7,892 nucleotides of DNA from Desulfovibrio sp. (GTDB lineage Bacteria; Desulfobacterota; Desulfovibrionia; Desulfovibrionales; Desulfovibrionaceae), in the NCBI GenBank assembly GCA_031281815.1, contig JAITEY010000166.1, positions 1-7,892 of the forward strand. Reading direction: 5' to 3'. The position numbers were made by a program, and so were the translations under genes. Under the pieces are notes generated by a model, which was not told where the DNA came from, ran no database searches, and saw only the letters and a program-made list of their open reading frames with translations. Numbering within the stretch: position 1 is the first letter of the stretch; each line of letters opens with the position of its first letter. Below are positions 1-6,089 of the stretch, one piece after another.

Positions 1-477
1 GGCGACTTCTTCGGGATCAAAGCGCAGTTCGGCACGCTCGTCAAGCAATGCCGCAAACGGATGAATCAGGAAATTGCTCGCGGGCACATACAACTCGGTC
101 ATAGGGCCGAGCATCAGCATATGTTCCGCGCGGATGCCGACCTCTTCGCGGGTCTCGCGCCATGCCGTATGCCGGAGGTCCGCGTCCGCGTCTTCGCGTT
201 GTCCGCCGGGAAAGGCGATTTGTCCCGAATGCACACCCGGATAGATATTCCTGCGGATGAGGAGTACCGTCATGCCGAGCAAAGCCCGGCCGCCGCGCTG
301 CCCGCGCGGCGCCCGGAGCAGCACGGCCACGGCGGCTTCTTCGGCGTCCGCGGGCACAGGCGCGAAAAGCGCCCCGCGTCTGTCGGGCGCTGCCATGGCC
401 CGTTGCGCGGTCTTGCCCGGCAAGGGACCGTTGAACAGCCCCGTGATGTGCCGAATGAACGAATCGGCGTTACACAT
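1..477 (-). CDS. Nudix hydrolase, CoA pyrophosphatase type (NudL/NUDT7-like), 3' end missing
   Basis: The 159 residues visible run off the left edge of the window, so the C-terminus is missing. Residues 85-92 (GQIAFPGG) followed by a Nudix box at about 92-115, with the core RETREEVGI at 107-115, match the Nudix subgroup that splits coenzyme A into 3',5'-ADP and 4'-phosphopantetheine. In that subgroup the FPGG element precedes a box that departs slightly from the canonical Nudix pattern, as it does here. Upstream, residues 48-80 form the first beta strands (AVAVLLRAP, then TVLLIRRNIYPG), joined by a Gly/Arg-rich loop. E108, E111 and E112 are the expected metal ligands. The ATG at 477-475 is the first start after in-frame stops at 534-532, 522-520 and 507-505. 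It has no clear Shine-Dalgarno sequence, so the start is moderately certain. The gene follows neuB after 84 nt in which I see nothing else. Family assignment is firm; the CoA substrate is inferred from the motif. Confidence 0.87.
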   Translation of the reverse strand, partial: MCNADSFIRHITGLFNGPLPGKTAQRAMAAPDRRGALFAPVPADAEEAAVAVLLRAPRGQRGGRALLGMTVLLIRRNIYPGVHSGQIAFPGGQREDADADLRHTAWRETREEVGIRAEHMLMLGPMTELYVPASNFLIHPFAALLDERAELRFDPEEVA

Positions 478-561
478 GTTGTAACGGGCAGCGCGGCGCC
501 GGCTTCAGGGCGAAATCACTCATCGGGCGCATCACGCCGGCATGCTCCGGTCTCGGGCGCG

Positions 562-1638
562 TCATTCCAGCATACTCCATTGCAGAACGCTGTCCGCGGC
601 AATATCCGTCCGCGCCTTCATGCCGACGACCTCGTCGCAGCAGCGCGGGCTGATGCCGTGCGCCGGCCGCTTGAAGGTCACGTCCTCCGCGCGGAGCGCC
701 GCACCCCGGCAAATGTCGCGCGCCGCCACCAGACTGCGCCGCGCGTTGCGTCGCGCAGGCGCTTCCGATGCCGAGGCGCGCAGGTCCGACGACCCGGCCA
801 GGGTGCGGATGTCGCGCATGCGTTCCCGAAAACGGCGCAGATCCTCCTTGTCCATGGCATGATAATGGTCGTTGCCCGGCAGGCTCTTGTCATGCGTGAA
901 ATGCTTTTCCAGAATACGCGCCCCGAACAGCGCGGCCGTGACCAACACCCCCATATCCCCCGGCCGCACATGGTCCGAATAACCGATCAGAAGGTCCGGA
1001 AACATCCGGCGTAGGCCGCAAATCTTGCCCAAGGCCGCGTTTTCATGCTCTGTAGGATAATTCAGCACACAATGCATAAGAGCCGAAGGATTGCCCGCTT
1101 CCTTGATCCAGGAAACAGCTTCCGCAATTTCCCAGTCGTCCGACGCCCCCGTCGAAAGGATGATCGGTTTGCCGAAGCCGCACACCAGACGAATAAACGG
1201 TTTGTTCGTAATATCCGAGGAAGAAATTTTGAAGACATCCATGAGGTCGTTCAAAAAATACGCGGATTCACGGTCAAACGGCGTGGAAAGAAACTCCACG
1301 CCAGCGACGCCGCAATGCCGCTTCAACGCCTCAAACTCGTTTTTCCAAAAGGAATCGTGCCGCTTGAACAACTCGTACTGGCTGCGCGTCGGCTCTTTGT
1401 CCGTATCCCAGTACGCGGGCGAATCCCTGGAAGCCAGCGTCTCGGCTTTGTAGGTCTGGAACTTCACGGCATCGGCGCCGGCTTCCGCTGCCTCGTCGAT
1501 AAGGCGGCGGGCGATGTCCATGCTGCCTTCATGGTTGACGCCGGCCTCGGCTATCACAAAAGGCTCCGGCAAACCTTCCGCGTTCGCAAGAGGAGCGCCG
1601 CCGCGCGGCGCGGTTTGGAAAAATTCGCGTAGCGACAT
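562..1638 (-). CDS. neuB: NeuB-family nonulosonic acid (sialic/legionaminic/pseudaminic-type) synthase
   Basis: The 358-residue product is a full-length synthase that condenses phosphoenolpyruvate with a 6-carbon N-acetyl amino sugar to make a 9-carbon acidic sugar in the cytoplasm. The NeuB barrel spans about 25-280. It shows EAGVNHEG at 31-38, KFQTYK at 59-64, STPFD at 118-122, KISSSD at 137-142, the GYSDH metal-site histidine (H223) and EKHFTHD at 244-250 (H246). A C-terminal antifreeze-like SAF domain spans about 298-356, with RRSLV near 300 and KRPAHGISP at 323-331. This architecture is that of NeuB/SpsE/PseI/LegI; motifs alone do not tell me which sugar is made. Two positions differ from textbook members: Asp142 where NeuB usually has Glu, and GNDHYHAM at 255-262 instead of a GPDxxxS-type loop. 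The ATG at 1638 lies 18 nt after the cheV stop with only a weak ribosome-binding site, so it probably depends on cheV translation or transcription. No neuA or neuC partner is visible. Confidence 0.93.
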   Translation of the reverse strand: MSLREFFQTAPRGGAPLANAEGLPEPFVIAEAGVNHEGSMDIARRLIDEAAEAGADAVKFQTYKAETLASRDSPAYWDTDKEPTRSQYELFKRHDSFWKNEFEALKRHCGVAGVEFLSTPFDRESAYFLNDLMDVFKISSSDITNKPFIRLVCGFGKPIILSTGASDDWEIAEAVSWIKEAGNPSALMHCVLNYPTEHENAALGKICGLRRMFPDLLIGYSDHVRPGDMGVLVTAALFGARILEKHFTHDKSLPGNDHYHAMDKEDLRRFRERMRDIRTLAGSSDLRASASEAPARRNARRSLVAARDICRGAALRAEDVTFKRPAHGISPRCCDEVVGMKARTDIAADSVLQWSMLE

Positions 1639-1656
1639 AGAATTTCAACTTTGCGT

Positions 1657-2631
1657 TTATACGCCTCCGGCGGACGGGGGGCCGAATCCGCGATCCGTAA
1701 TCAGCGTCAGCGCGCGTTGCGCAAGCACGGTCACTTCCGGTTTTGAAATCTGGTCGTCCGCGCCCACGGAAATACCTTTATGACGCAATTTCTCGGTAAT
1801 AATCGAAGAAAACAGTATTACGGGCAGCTTTTTCAGTACGGGATCCTCCTTGATGCGCCGGCAGAGGTTCATCCCGTCCATCTGCGGCATCTCTATATCC
1901 GACACGATGCACTGCAGGTAACTTTCAATGGGCTTCTGCTCCGATTCCGACTTTTTCCGCAACTCTTCCAGGCGGAGCCATGCATCATACCCGTTGGCGA
2001 CGGCCTCGACTTCAAAATTGGCGCGTTGCAGCAAATCCTTGAGCATTTCACGAATAACCGTGGAATCGTCGGCGACCAGAGCGCGGTAACGGGCACCCGC
2101 TTTCCAGTCTATGGCCTCATCCAGACGCAGTGCGAGATGCGGGTTCAGGGCGCCGACAATGCGCTCCAGATCCAGCAGAAAGATGATGCGGCCCTCCATC
2201 TTGACCACGCCGGTAATGGTATTGTTGGTAAGGGAGGACACATAGGCGTTCGGCGGCTCCACTTCTTCCCAGCTTATGCGGTGGATGCGGTTGACGCCGG
2301 AGACCAGAAAGGCCGTGGTCACGTTGTTGAATTCCGTGACGATGACCTTGGAATCTATAGTGCCTGCGCCGCGTTGCTTGCCCAGCCAGAGGGACAGGTC
2401 CACGAGCGGGATGATGTGGGAACGCAGGTTGAAGGCCCCGAGTACCGACTTGTCGCTGACTTCCGGCAGTCCCGTCACCTTGGGGAGCCGGATGATTTCC
2501 AGAACCTTGGCTACGTTGACGCCGTAGTAGCCCTTGTAGGTAGAGCCGTCCGTCTCCAACTCTTCCAAATAAAATTCAACGATTTCAAGCTCGTTTGTAC
2601 CGGCTTCAAGTAAAATGTTGGATTGAGACAT
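1657..2631 (-). CDS. cheV: chemotaxis protein CheV (CheW-like domain + response-regulator receiver)
   Basis: This 324-residue protein couples chemoreceptors to the CheA kinase at the inner face of the membrane and is tuned by phosphorylation. The CheW-like domain occupies about 15-165. After a short linker, the receiver domain covers about 183-312 with all key residues: the acidic pair D188-D189 (VADDS), phospho-acceptor D245 in VSDIEMPQMDG, S275 at the Ser/Thr switch position, and K297 in SKP. The N-terminus NILLEAGTNELEIVEF is typical of CheV. I chose the ATG at 2631-2629 because GGAG at 2641-2638 sits 6 nt upstream; an in-frame TTG at 2643 would overlap that site and add four residues. A plausible sigma-70-like promoter lies about 50-75 nt upstream. 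neuB follows after 18 nt. No other chemotaxis gene is in the window, as is common for CheV paralogues located away from the main che cluster. Confidence 0.96.
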   Translation of the reverse strand: MSQSNILLEAGTNELEIVEFYLEELETDGSTYKGYYGVNVAKVLEIIRLPKVTGLPEVSDKSVLGAFNLRSHIIPLVDLSLWLGKQRGAGTIDSKVIVTEFNNVTTAFLVSGVNRIHRISWEEVEPPNAYVSSLTNNTITGVVKMEGRIIFLLDLERIVGALNPHLALRLDEAIDWKAGARYRALVADDSTVIREMLKDLLQRANFEVEAVANGYDAWLRLEELRKKSESEQKPIESYLQCIVSDIEMPQMDGMNLCRRIKEDPVLKKLPVILFSSIITEKLRHKGISVGADDQISKPEVTVLAQRALTLITDRGFGPPSAGGV

Positions 2632-2637
2632 AGCGTG

Positions 2638-2641
2638 CTCC
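2638..2641 (-). promoter_or_regulatory. Shine-Dalgarno site of cheV
   Basis: GGAG on the minus strand lies 6 nt before the ATG at 2631. It decides the cheV start: the in-frame TTG at 2643-2641 would consume part of this site and has no comparable site of its own. Confidence 0.7.
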
Positions 2642-2678
2642 AATGCGAAAGTTCCGTCAGGTGTGCGTGTCTTTTTGC

Positions 2679-2707
2679 ATCATAAAAAGATTTTGCCCCG
2701 TTGCCTA
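2679..2707 (-). promoter_or_regulatory. candidate sigma-70-like promoter of cheV-neuB
   Basis: On the minus strand TAGGCA (2707-2702, 4 of 6 matches to TTGACA) and TATGAT (2684-2679, 5 of 6 matches to TATAAT) are separated by exactly 17 nt. Transcription would begin near 2672, giving a leader of about 40 nt before the cheV ATG at 2631. It lies in a locally A/T-rich patch of an otherwise GC-rich gap, downstream of the GC-rich hairpins. I see no sigma-28 or sigma-54 type motif, so cheV would be driven by the housekeeping factor. This is pattern matching only. Confidence 0.45.
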
Positions 2708-2780
2708 CATTTTTCTTGCCTCCGCGGGCGAACGCCGCCGCGCCTGCCCGCAAAAGCAGAGGAACTGCCGACGGAATTTT

Positions 2781-2819
2781 TTTGCAGCGGCTCCGCCGCC
2801 GCAAACTCCCGCGGCGGCG
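2781..2819 (-). repeat. two overlapping, mutually exclusive GC-rich hairpins between ispH and cheV
   Basis: On the minus strand, the arm at 2819-2811 (CGCCGCCGC) is a perfect 9-bp complement of 2802-2794, with an 8-nt loop. The same central segment can instead form an 11-bp stem between 2805-2795 (TTTGCGGCGGC) and 2791-2781 (GCCGCTGCAAA), with a GGA loop and one G-U pair. The two stems share 2795-2802, so only one can form at a time. The second stem is followed by seven A residues, not a T tract, so neither is a canonical intrinsic terminator for ispH. The segment lies about 50 nt after the ispH stop and upstream of the cheV promoter candidate. Roles could include transcript 3'-end protection or a Rho-linked or attenuator-like structure; none is shown. 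Confidence 0.5.
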
Positions 2820-2866
2820 TTTGGGGCAGCTTCCCGATCAAGCAGCGTTTCCGTCCGTTGTTGCAA

Positions 2867-3736
2867 TCAGACGGCAGTTTCCAAAAAAGCCTGGACGACG
2901 TCTATCTGCTCCACGGGAGTGGACGCCCCGGCGCTCAGACCCACAGGGGACCCCGAGGCGCGGATGCGGCACAGGTCCTCCGGCCGGAAATCCGCGGGGC
3001 TTTCCACATGCACGGCAAACGTGCCCGCGGCGGCGGCGGTTTCCGCCAGACGTTTGGTGTTGCCGCTGTTGAAGCCTCCCACTACGACCAGAGATGCGAC
3101 CTTGGCGCAAAGTTCCGAAACTTCCCGCTGCCGTGCGCCGGTGGCGTCGCAGATGGTGTCCAGGGCGGGGATTTCCCGGCCCAGACGCCGGGCCGCCTCC
3201 TCTCCTGCCCGGCCGAACAGCGCCCTGCTCTGGGTGGTCTGGGCCGCCAGAAAATAGTCTGCCCGCGGGTCCAGGGGCAGGAAGCGCAGTTCCTCGGGGT
3301 CCGCAAACACCTGCGCCGAGGGTCCGGCATAACTGAGCAGTCCCCGCACTTCAGGGTGATCCCGCTCGCCGAAGAGCAGGAGTATGCTTCCCGCCGCATG
3401 CGCCCTGCCGATGGCCGACCGGGCTTTTTTCACCTTGGGGCAGGTGGCGTCGGCGATGGTTGCCCCGCTCTTCCGCAGCGCGGCTTCCACGTCGCGGGGG
3501 ATGCCGTGGGCGCGGATGAGCACACGGTCCCCCGGACGCAGGTCGCGGGGGTCGTCGTCGCATATCACCCCGGACTGCGTATAATGCGCCATGAGTAGGG
3601 GGTTGTGTATGACCGGCCCCAAGGTAATCAGCCTGCCCCCGTGTTTTCCGGACAAGGCATGCTCACGCTCCAGGCGCTGCAGGGCGAGGCTGACGCCCAG
3701 GCAGAAGCCGGCCGTTTCGGCGCGTATGACCCGCAT
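2867..3736 (-). CDS. ispH: 4-hydroxy-3-methylbut-2-enyl diphosphate reductase IspH (LytB)
   Basis: IspH carries out the last step of the MEP isoprenoid pathway in the cytoplasm, reducing HMBPP to isopentenyl and dimethylallyl diphosphate with a [4Fe-4S] cluster. The 289-residue product has the three cluster cysteines in their family motifs: C12 (AGFCLGV), C99 (DATCPKV) and C196 (TICDATGARQ). Substrate-site residues are also present: H44 (VIHN), H77 (RAHG), H127/E129 (ERDHPEV), T168 (AQTT), the NSGNTKRL loop at 223-230 and AGAST at 269-273. I use the ATG at 3736 rather than a longer frame start at 3775, because the GGGGAGGT Shine-Dalgarno sequence sits just upstream and because family members begin right before the AGFCxGV motif. 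At 289 residues it is slightly shorter than the 316-residue E. coli protein. It has 128 nt before it and 235 nt after it, so it may be transcribed on its own. Confidence 0.97.
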   Translation of the reverse strand: MRVIRAETAGFCLGVSLALQRLEREHALSGKHGGRLITLGPVIHNPLLMAHYTQSGVICDDDPRDLRPGDRVLIRAHGIPRDVEAALRKSGATIADATCPKVKKARSAIGRAHAAGSILLLFGERDHPEVRGLLSYAGPSAQVFADPEELRFLPLDPRADYFLAAQTTQSRALFGRAGEEAARRLGREIPALDTICDATGARQREVSELCAKVASLVVVGGFNSGNTKRLAETAAAAGTFAVHVESPADFRPEDLCRIRASGSPVGLSAGASTPVEQIDVVQAFLETAV

Positions 3737-3740
3737 GGGC

Positions 3741-3748
3741 ACCTCCCC
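3741..3748 (-). promoter_or_regulatory. strong Shine-Dalgarno site of ispH
   Basis: GGGGAGGT on the minus strand lies 4-5 nt before the ATG at 3736-3734. It is the best ribosome-binding site in the window and rules against the 13-codon longer reading that would start at 3775. Confidence 0.8.
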
Positions 3749-3774
3749 GGGCGCTGCTCCAATTCGAGATAACA

Positions 3775-3803
3775 ATTACGGCAATCGGAATCCGGCATGG
3801 AAA
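3775..3803 (-). promoter_or_regulatory. weak candidate promoter of ispH
   Basis: On the minus strand TTTCCA (3803-3798) and CGTAAT (3780-3775) are 17 nt apart, each with 4 of 6 consensus matches. A better-looking -10 box, TATACT at 3808-3803, lies just upstream but has no -35 partner at a normal distance. The 128-nt gap after the dus stop is long enough for a promoter, but the evidence is weak. Confidence 0.22.
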
Positions 3804-3839
3804 GTATACGGAATCGGAGAAAAACATCTTTGCGGGGTT

Positions 3840-3861
3840 GCGACTGTTGTCGCTTGAAGCG
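3840..3861 (-). repeat. two short inverted repeats just after the dus stop codon
   Basis: Immediately after the dus TAG (3867-3865) lie a CGCTT/AAGCG palindrome (3851-3861) and a GCGAC-4 nt-GTCGC stem (3840-3853), which overlap by three bases. The only T run nearby on the minus strand (3824-3820) is about 15 nt beyond the second stem, too far for a standard intrinsic terminator. They may mark the 3' end of the upstream operon, but this is uncertain. Confidence 0.3.
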
Positions 3862-3864
3862 CCG

Positions 3865-5046
3865 CTATACTGCATCGGGAAAAAACTCCCGCGCCAGAGC
3901 GTACAGTTCGTCCCATCCCGCGCAACGCGCCAAGGCGGCGCGGAAACGCCCGACTCCGGGGAACGCGCGCAGGTAGCGCGGCGCTGTGCCGCGCATTTTC
4001 AACAGCGAAGCGGGGATGCCGCTTCTGCCCGCGCGCTCCGCGGACAATTCGCGGGCCAACCGTGCGTGGCGCAGCAGGAACGCCGCCCCGACCGCGCCCG
4101 TATACGCTTGCGGGGAGCGTCCGGCGCGCAGGTCCAGGTAACGGCGGAAAATACCCGGATCGGCAAGGGCCCCGCGCGCGAACATGACGCCGCGCACGCC
4201 GGTTTCCAGGCGTTTTACGGCTTCTTCCGCGTTGAAAAGGTCGCCGCTCGCCAACACCGGGATATTGACGCTACGGGCCAGTTTTTCCAGGGCGGCGCAG
4301 TCCGCCGACCCGGCAAAACCCTGCCGGGCGTGGCGCGGGTGCAAGGTCAGCCAGGCCGCGCCCTCGTCTTCAAGTCTGCGCGCCAGATCCGCATACACGG
4401 GAGACGCCGCGTCCGGGCCGAGGCGCAATTTGCAGCCTGCCCGCCCTTCACCCGCGGCCCTGAACAGGGCCCGGCCGACCGCCGCGGCCTTGTCCGGGTC
4501 GCGCAACAGGGCCGCCCCCGCCCCCGTTTTCATGACTTTGGGGACGGAGCAGCCCATGTTCACGTCGAAAAAGAGGAAACCGCGTCCCATCGCCTCCCGC
4601 GCCGCCGCAGCGACACAGTCCGGTTCCGCGCCGAAAAGCTGCACGACAAGGGGGGCGTCTTCCGGAACGGTCCGCAACAGTTCGGCGCTTGCCCCGTGCA
4701 GTTCCGCGCCTGCCGCGTCCTGGAGCAGATCAACCTTGATTTTGTATGCCTCCGGCGGCCGGGGCGCTGCTCCGGACCCCGCCGGGGGAAATGATTTCCC
4801 CCGGACCACCTCATCTTTTTTAAAGTCGACGAGCAGTCCCTTGGCGCTGACCATTTCCGTACAGGCAACGGCCGCGCCGTTTTCCCGGCACAAAAGGCGA
4901 AAAGGCAGGTCGGAGAATCCGGCCAGCGGCGCGAGCCAGGGGGCGTCGGGGCCTATGGGCGGCCTGTCCGGCGTGGTGACCGGTTCCGGGGTCGGATCGG
5001 GCCGGAAGGCATCCGGATCTACGGGCGCTCCGGTCTCGCTTTTCAC
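3865..5046 (-). CDS. tRNA-dihydrouridine synthase family protein (FMN-dependent)
   Basis: Dus enzymes reduce specific uridines in tRNA to dihydrouridine using FMN and NADPH. The 393-residue product has the complete core: APLAGFSDLPFR at 39-50, TEMVSAKGL at 63-71, VQLFGAEPD at 135-143, VNMGCSVPKV at 162-171 with catalytic-acid C166, K206 (CKLRLG), LHPRHARQGFAG at 235-246 with H236, and the phosphate-binding region ASGDLFNAEEA near 266-276 and VMFARGALADP at 287-297. The NMGCxVPKV form resembles the NifR3/DusB-like branch, but I do not assign a DusA, B or C subtype. The start is GTG at 5046, because no ATG or other good start occurs before the core. It overlaps the epimerase stop by 4 nt (GTGA) and has no Shine-Dalgarno sequence of its own, so translational coupling is likely. 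Unusual parts are an N-terminal tail of about 35 residues rich in Pro and Asp, and an insertion around 82-122. Confidence 0.93.
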   Translation of the reverse strand: MKSETGAPVDPDAFRPDPTPEPVTTPDRPPIGPDAPWLAPLAGFSDLPFRLLCRENGAAVACTEMVSAKGLLVDFKKDEVVRGKSFPPAGSGAAPRPPEAYKIKVDLLQDAAGAELHGASAELLRTVPEDAPLVVQLFGAEPDCVAAAAREAMGRGFLFFDVNMGCSVPKVMKTGAGAALLRDPDKAAAVGRALFRAAGEGRAGCKLRLGPDAASPVYADLARRLEDEGAAWLTLHPRHARQGFAGSADCAALEKLARSVNIPVLASGDLFNAEEAVKRLETGVRGVMFARGALADPGIFRRYLDLRAGRSPQAYTGAVGAAFLLRHARLARELSAERAGRSGIPASLLKMRGTAPRYLRAFPGVGRFRAALARCAGWDELYALAREFFPDAV

Positions 5047-6065
5047 AGGTGGGCGGCGTACCAGGCGCCCGCTTCTTTCAGCCCCTCGCGTACGCCGTAT
5101 TCAGGTGTGTAGCCCAGAAAGCTCTGCGCCCTGCCGATGTCGGCCAGGGAATGCCGAACGTCGCCGGCTCGGAAGTCGCGGTATTCCGCTTCCGTCGCCG
5201 CGGCGCGGGGGTTGTGGCGGGCCGCTTCTTCCCGAATCAGCAGAAAGAGTTCGTTCAGGGTTGTACTCTGCCCGAAGGCCACGTTGTACACCCGGTTCAG
5301 GGCGTCCGGCCGCGCGGTGCAGGCAGCCAGAATATTGGCCTGCACACAGTTGTCTATGTAACAGAAGTCACGCGAGTTTTCGCCGTCGCCGTTGATATGG
5401 ATGCGTTCTCCGCGCAGCATCCCGGCAAACCACAGGGGAATGACGGCCGCGTAAGCCCCCTCCGGGTCCTGCCGTCTGCCGAAGACGTTGAAATAGCGCA
5501 GGCCGATGCTGTTGAATCCGTAAGCGGAGGCAAAGACGTCGGCGTACAGTTCGTTGACGTATTTGGTCACGGCATAGGGGGAGAGCGGTCTGCCGATGCG
5601 GTCCTCGACCTTGGGCAGGGTGGGTTCGTCCCCGTAGGTGGAACTGGAGGCCGCGTAGACGAAATTTTTCACGCCCGCGTCGCGGGCGGCGACGAGCATG
5701 TTGAGAAAGCCGTCGATGTTGGACGCGTTGGTCAGGATGGGGTCGTCAAGGGAACGCGGCACGGAACCGAGGGCGGCCTGATGCAGGACGTAGTCCGCGC
5801 CCGCGCAGACCTGCCGGCAACACGCGAGGTCGCGGATATCGCCTTCAATAAAGCGGAAGTTTGCCGCGTGCTTGCCCGCGCCGTCCAAAGCCATGTCAAT
5901 ATTTCGGCGGAAGCCGGTGGAAAAATTGTCCAGTCCGACAACCGTCTGTCCGTTCTTCAGAAGCCGTTCCGCCAGATTGGAGCCGATGAAACCCGCCGCG
6001 CCCGTGACCAGCCATAGTTTCGGCGTGTCCCGCAACGCGGCGAGCAGTTCGTTGTATGCCGACAT
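5043..6065 (-). CDS. wbpP: UDP-N-acetylglucosamine 4-epimerase, WbpP/TviC type
   Basis: This 340-residue cytoplasmic short-chain dehydrogenase interconverts UDP-GlcNAc and UDP-GalNAc (and often their uronic acids) through a 4-keto intermediate, supplying sugars for O-antigen, capsule or protein glycans. The NAD-binding GAAGFIG motif is at 22-28. The catalytic Ser cluster AASSSTYG is at 138-145, and Y164xxxK168 lies in SPYAVTKY. The stretches HQAALGSVPRS, NIDGFLNML, RYFNVFGRRQDP, INGDGENSRDFCYI and FRAGDVRHSLADI agree with what I recall of Pseudomonas aeruginosa WbpP along the whole length, so the group-3 (acetylated-sugar) epimerase assignment is strong. ATG at 6065 has TAAGGA at 6080-6075 upstream (9-nt spacing). 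The gene starts 24 nt after the TPR gene and its TGA overlaps the GTG start of the dihydrouridine synthase. Exact substrate preference is inferred from the family. Confidence 0.94.
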   Translation of the reverse strand: MSAYNELLAALRDTPKLWLVTGAAGFIGSNLAERLLKNGQTVVGLDNFSTGFRRNIDMALDGAGKHAANFRFIEGDIRDLACCRQVCAGADYVLHQAALGSVPRSLDDPILTNASNIDGFLNMLVAARDAGVKNFVYAASSSTYGDEPTLPKVEDRIGRPLSPYAVTKYVNELYADVFASAYGFNSIGLRYFNVFGRRQDPEGAYAAVIPLWFAGMLRGERIHINGDGENSRDFCYIDNCVQANILAACTARPDALNRVYNVAFGQSTTLNELFLLIREEAARHNPRAAATEAEYRDFRAGDVRHSLADIGRAQSFLGYTPEYGVREGLKEAGAWYAAHL

Positions 6066-6089
6066 AACGCGTTGTCCTTATTGCAACTC

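Noticed and set aside
1..477. The Nudix protein as part of the nonulosonate pathway, for example a nucleotide-sugar hydrolase
   Set aside because: Its FPGG element and modified Nudix box fit the CoA pyrophosphatase group. The 84-nt gap and lack of sugar-related motifs give no reason to link it functionally to neuB.
2629..2643. TTG at 2643 as the cheV start
   Set aside because: It overlaps the Shine-Dalgarno site that serves the ATG at 2631, and the extra residues MEHA are not part of the typical CheV N-terminus.
2705..2723. GGAGG followed after 8 nt by ATG-TAG on the minus strand, a possible start-stop regulatory mini-ORF ahead of cheV
   Set aside because: It overlaps the -35 box of the better-supported promoter candidate, so it would not be in the cheV transcript. 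Such short matches are expected by chance.
2777..2805. Possible intrinsic terminator after ispH (stable stem beside a 7-base homopolymer run)
   Set aside because: On the transcribed (minus) strand the run after the stem is A, not T. On the plus strand the T run precedes the stem instead of following it, and no plus-strand gene needs terminating there.
3050..3070. Gly in place of the second Ser of the IspH NSSN diphosphate-binding loop (NSGN)
   Set aside because: The neighbouring Ser and Asn are kept, and I recall NSGN in other functional IspH proteins, so this looks like normal family variation.
61..6017. Long plus-strand open frames opposite neuB, cheV, ispH, dus and the epimerase (for example 61-1014, 1780-2613, 2663-3598, 3838-4794, 5049-6017)
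   Set aside because: They mirror well-recognised minus-strand genes in a GC-rich sequence where stop codons are scarce, their products are low-complexity and unlike known families, and none has a supporting ribosome-binding site that I can see.
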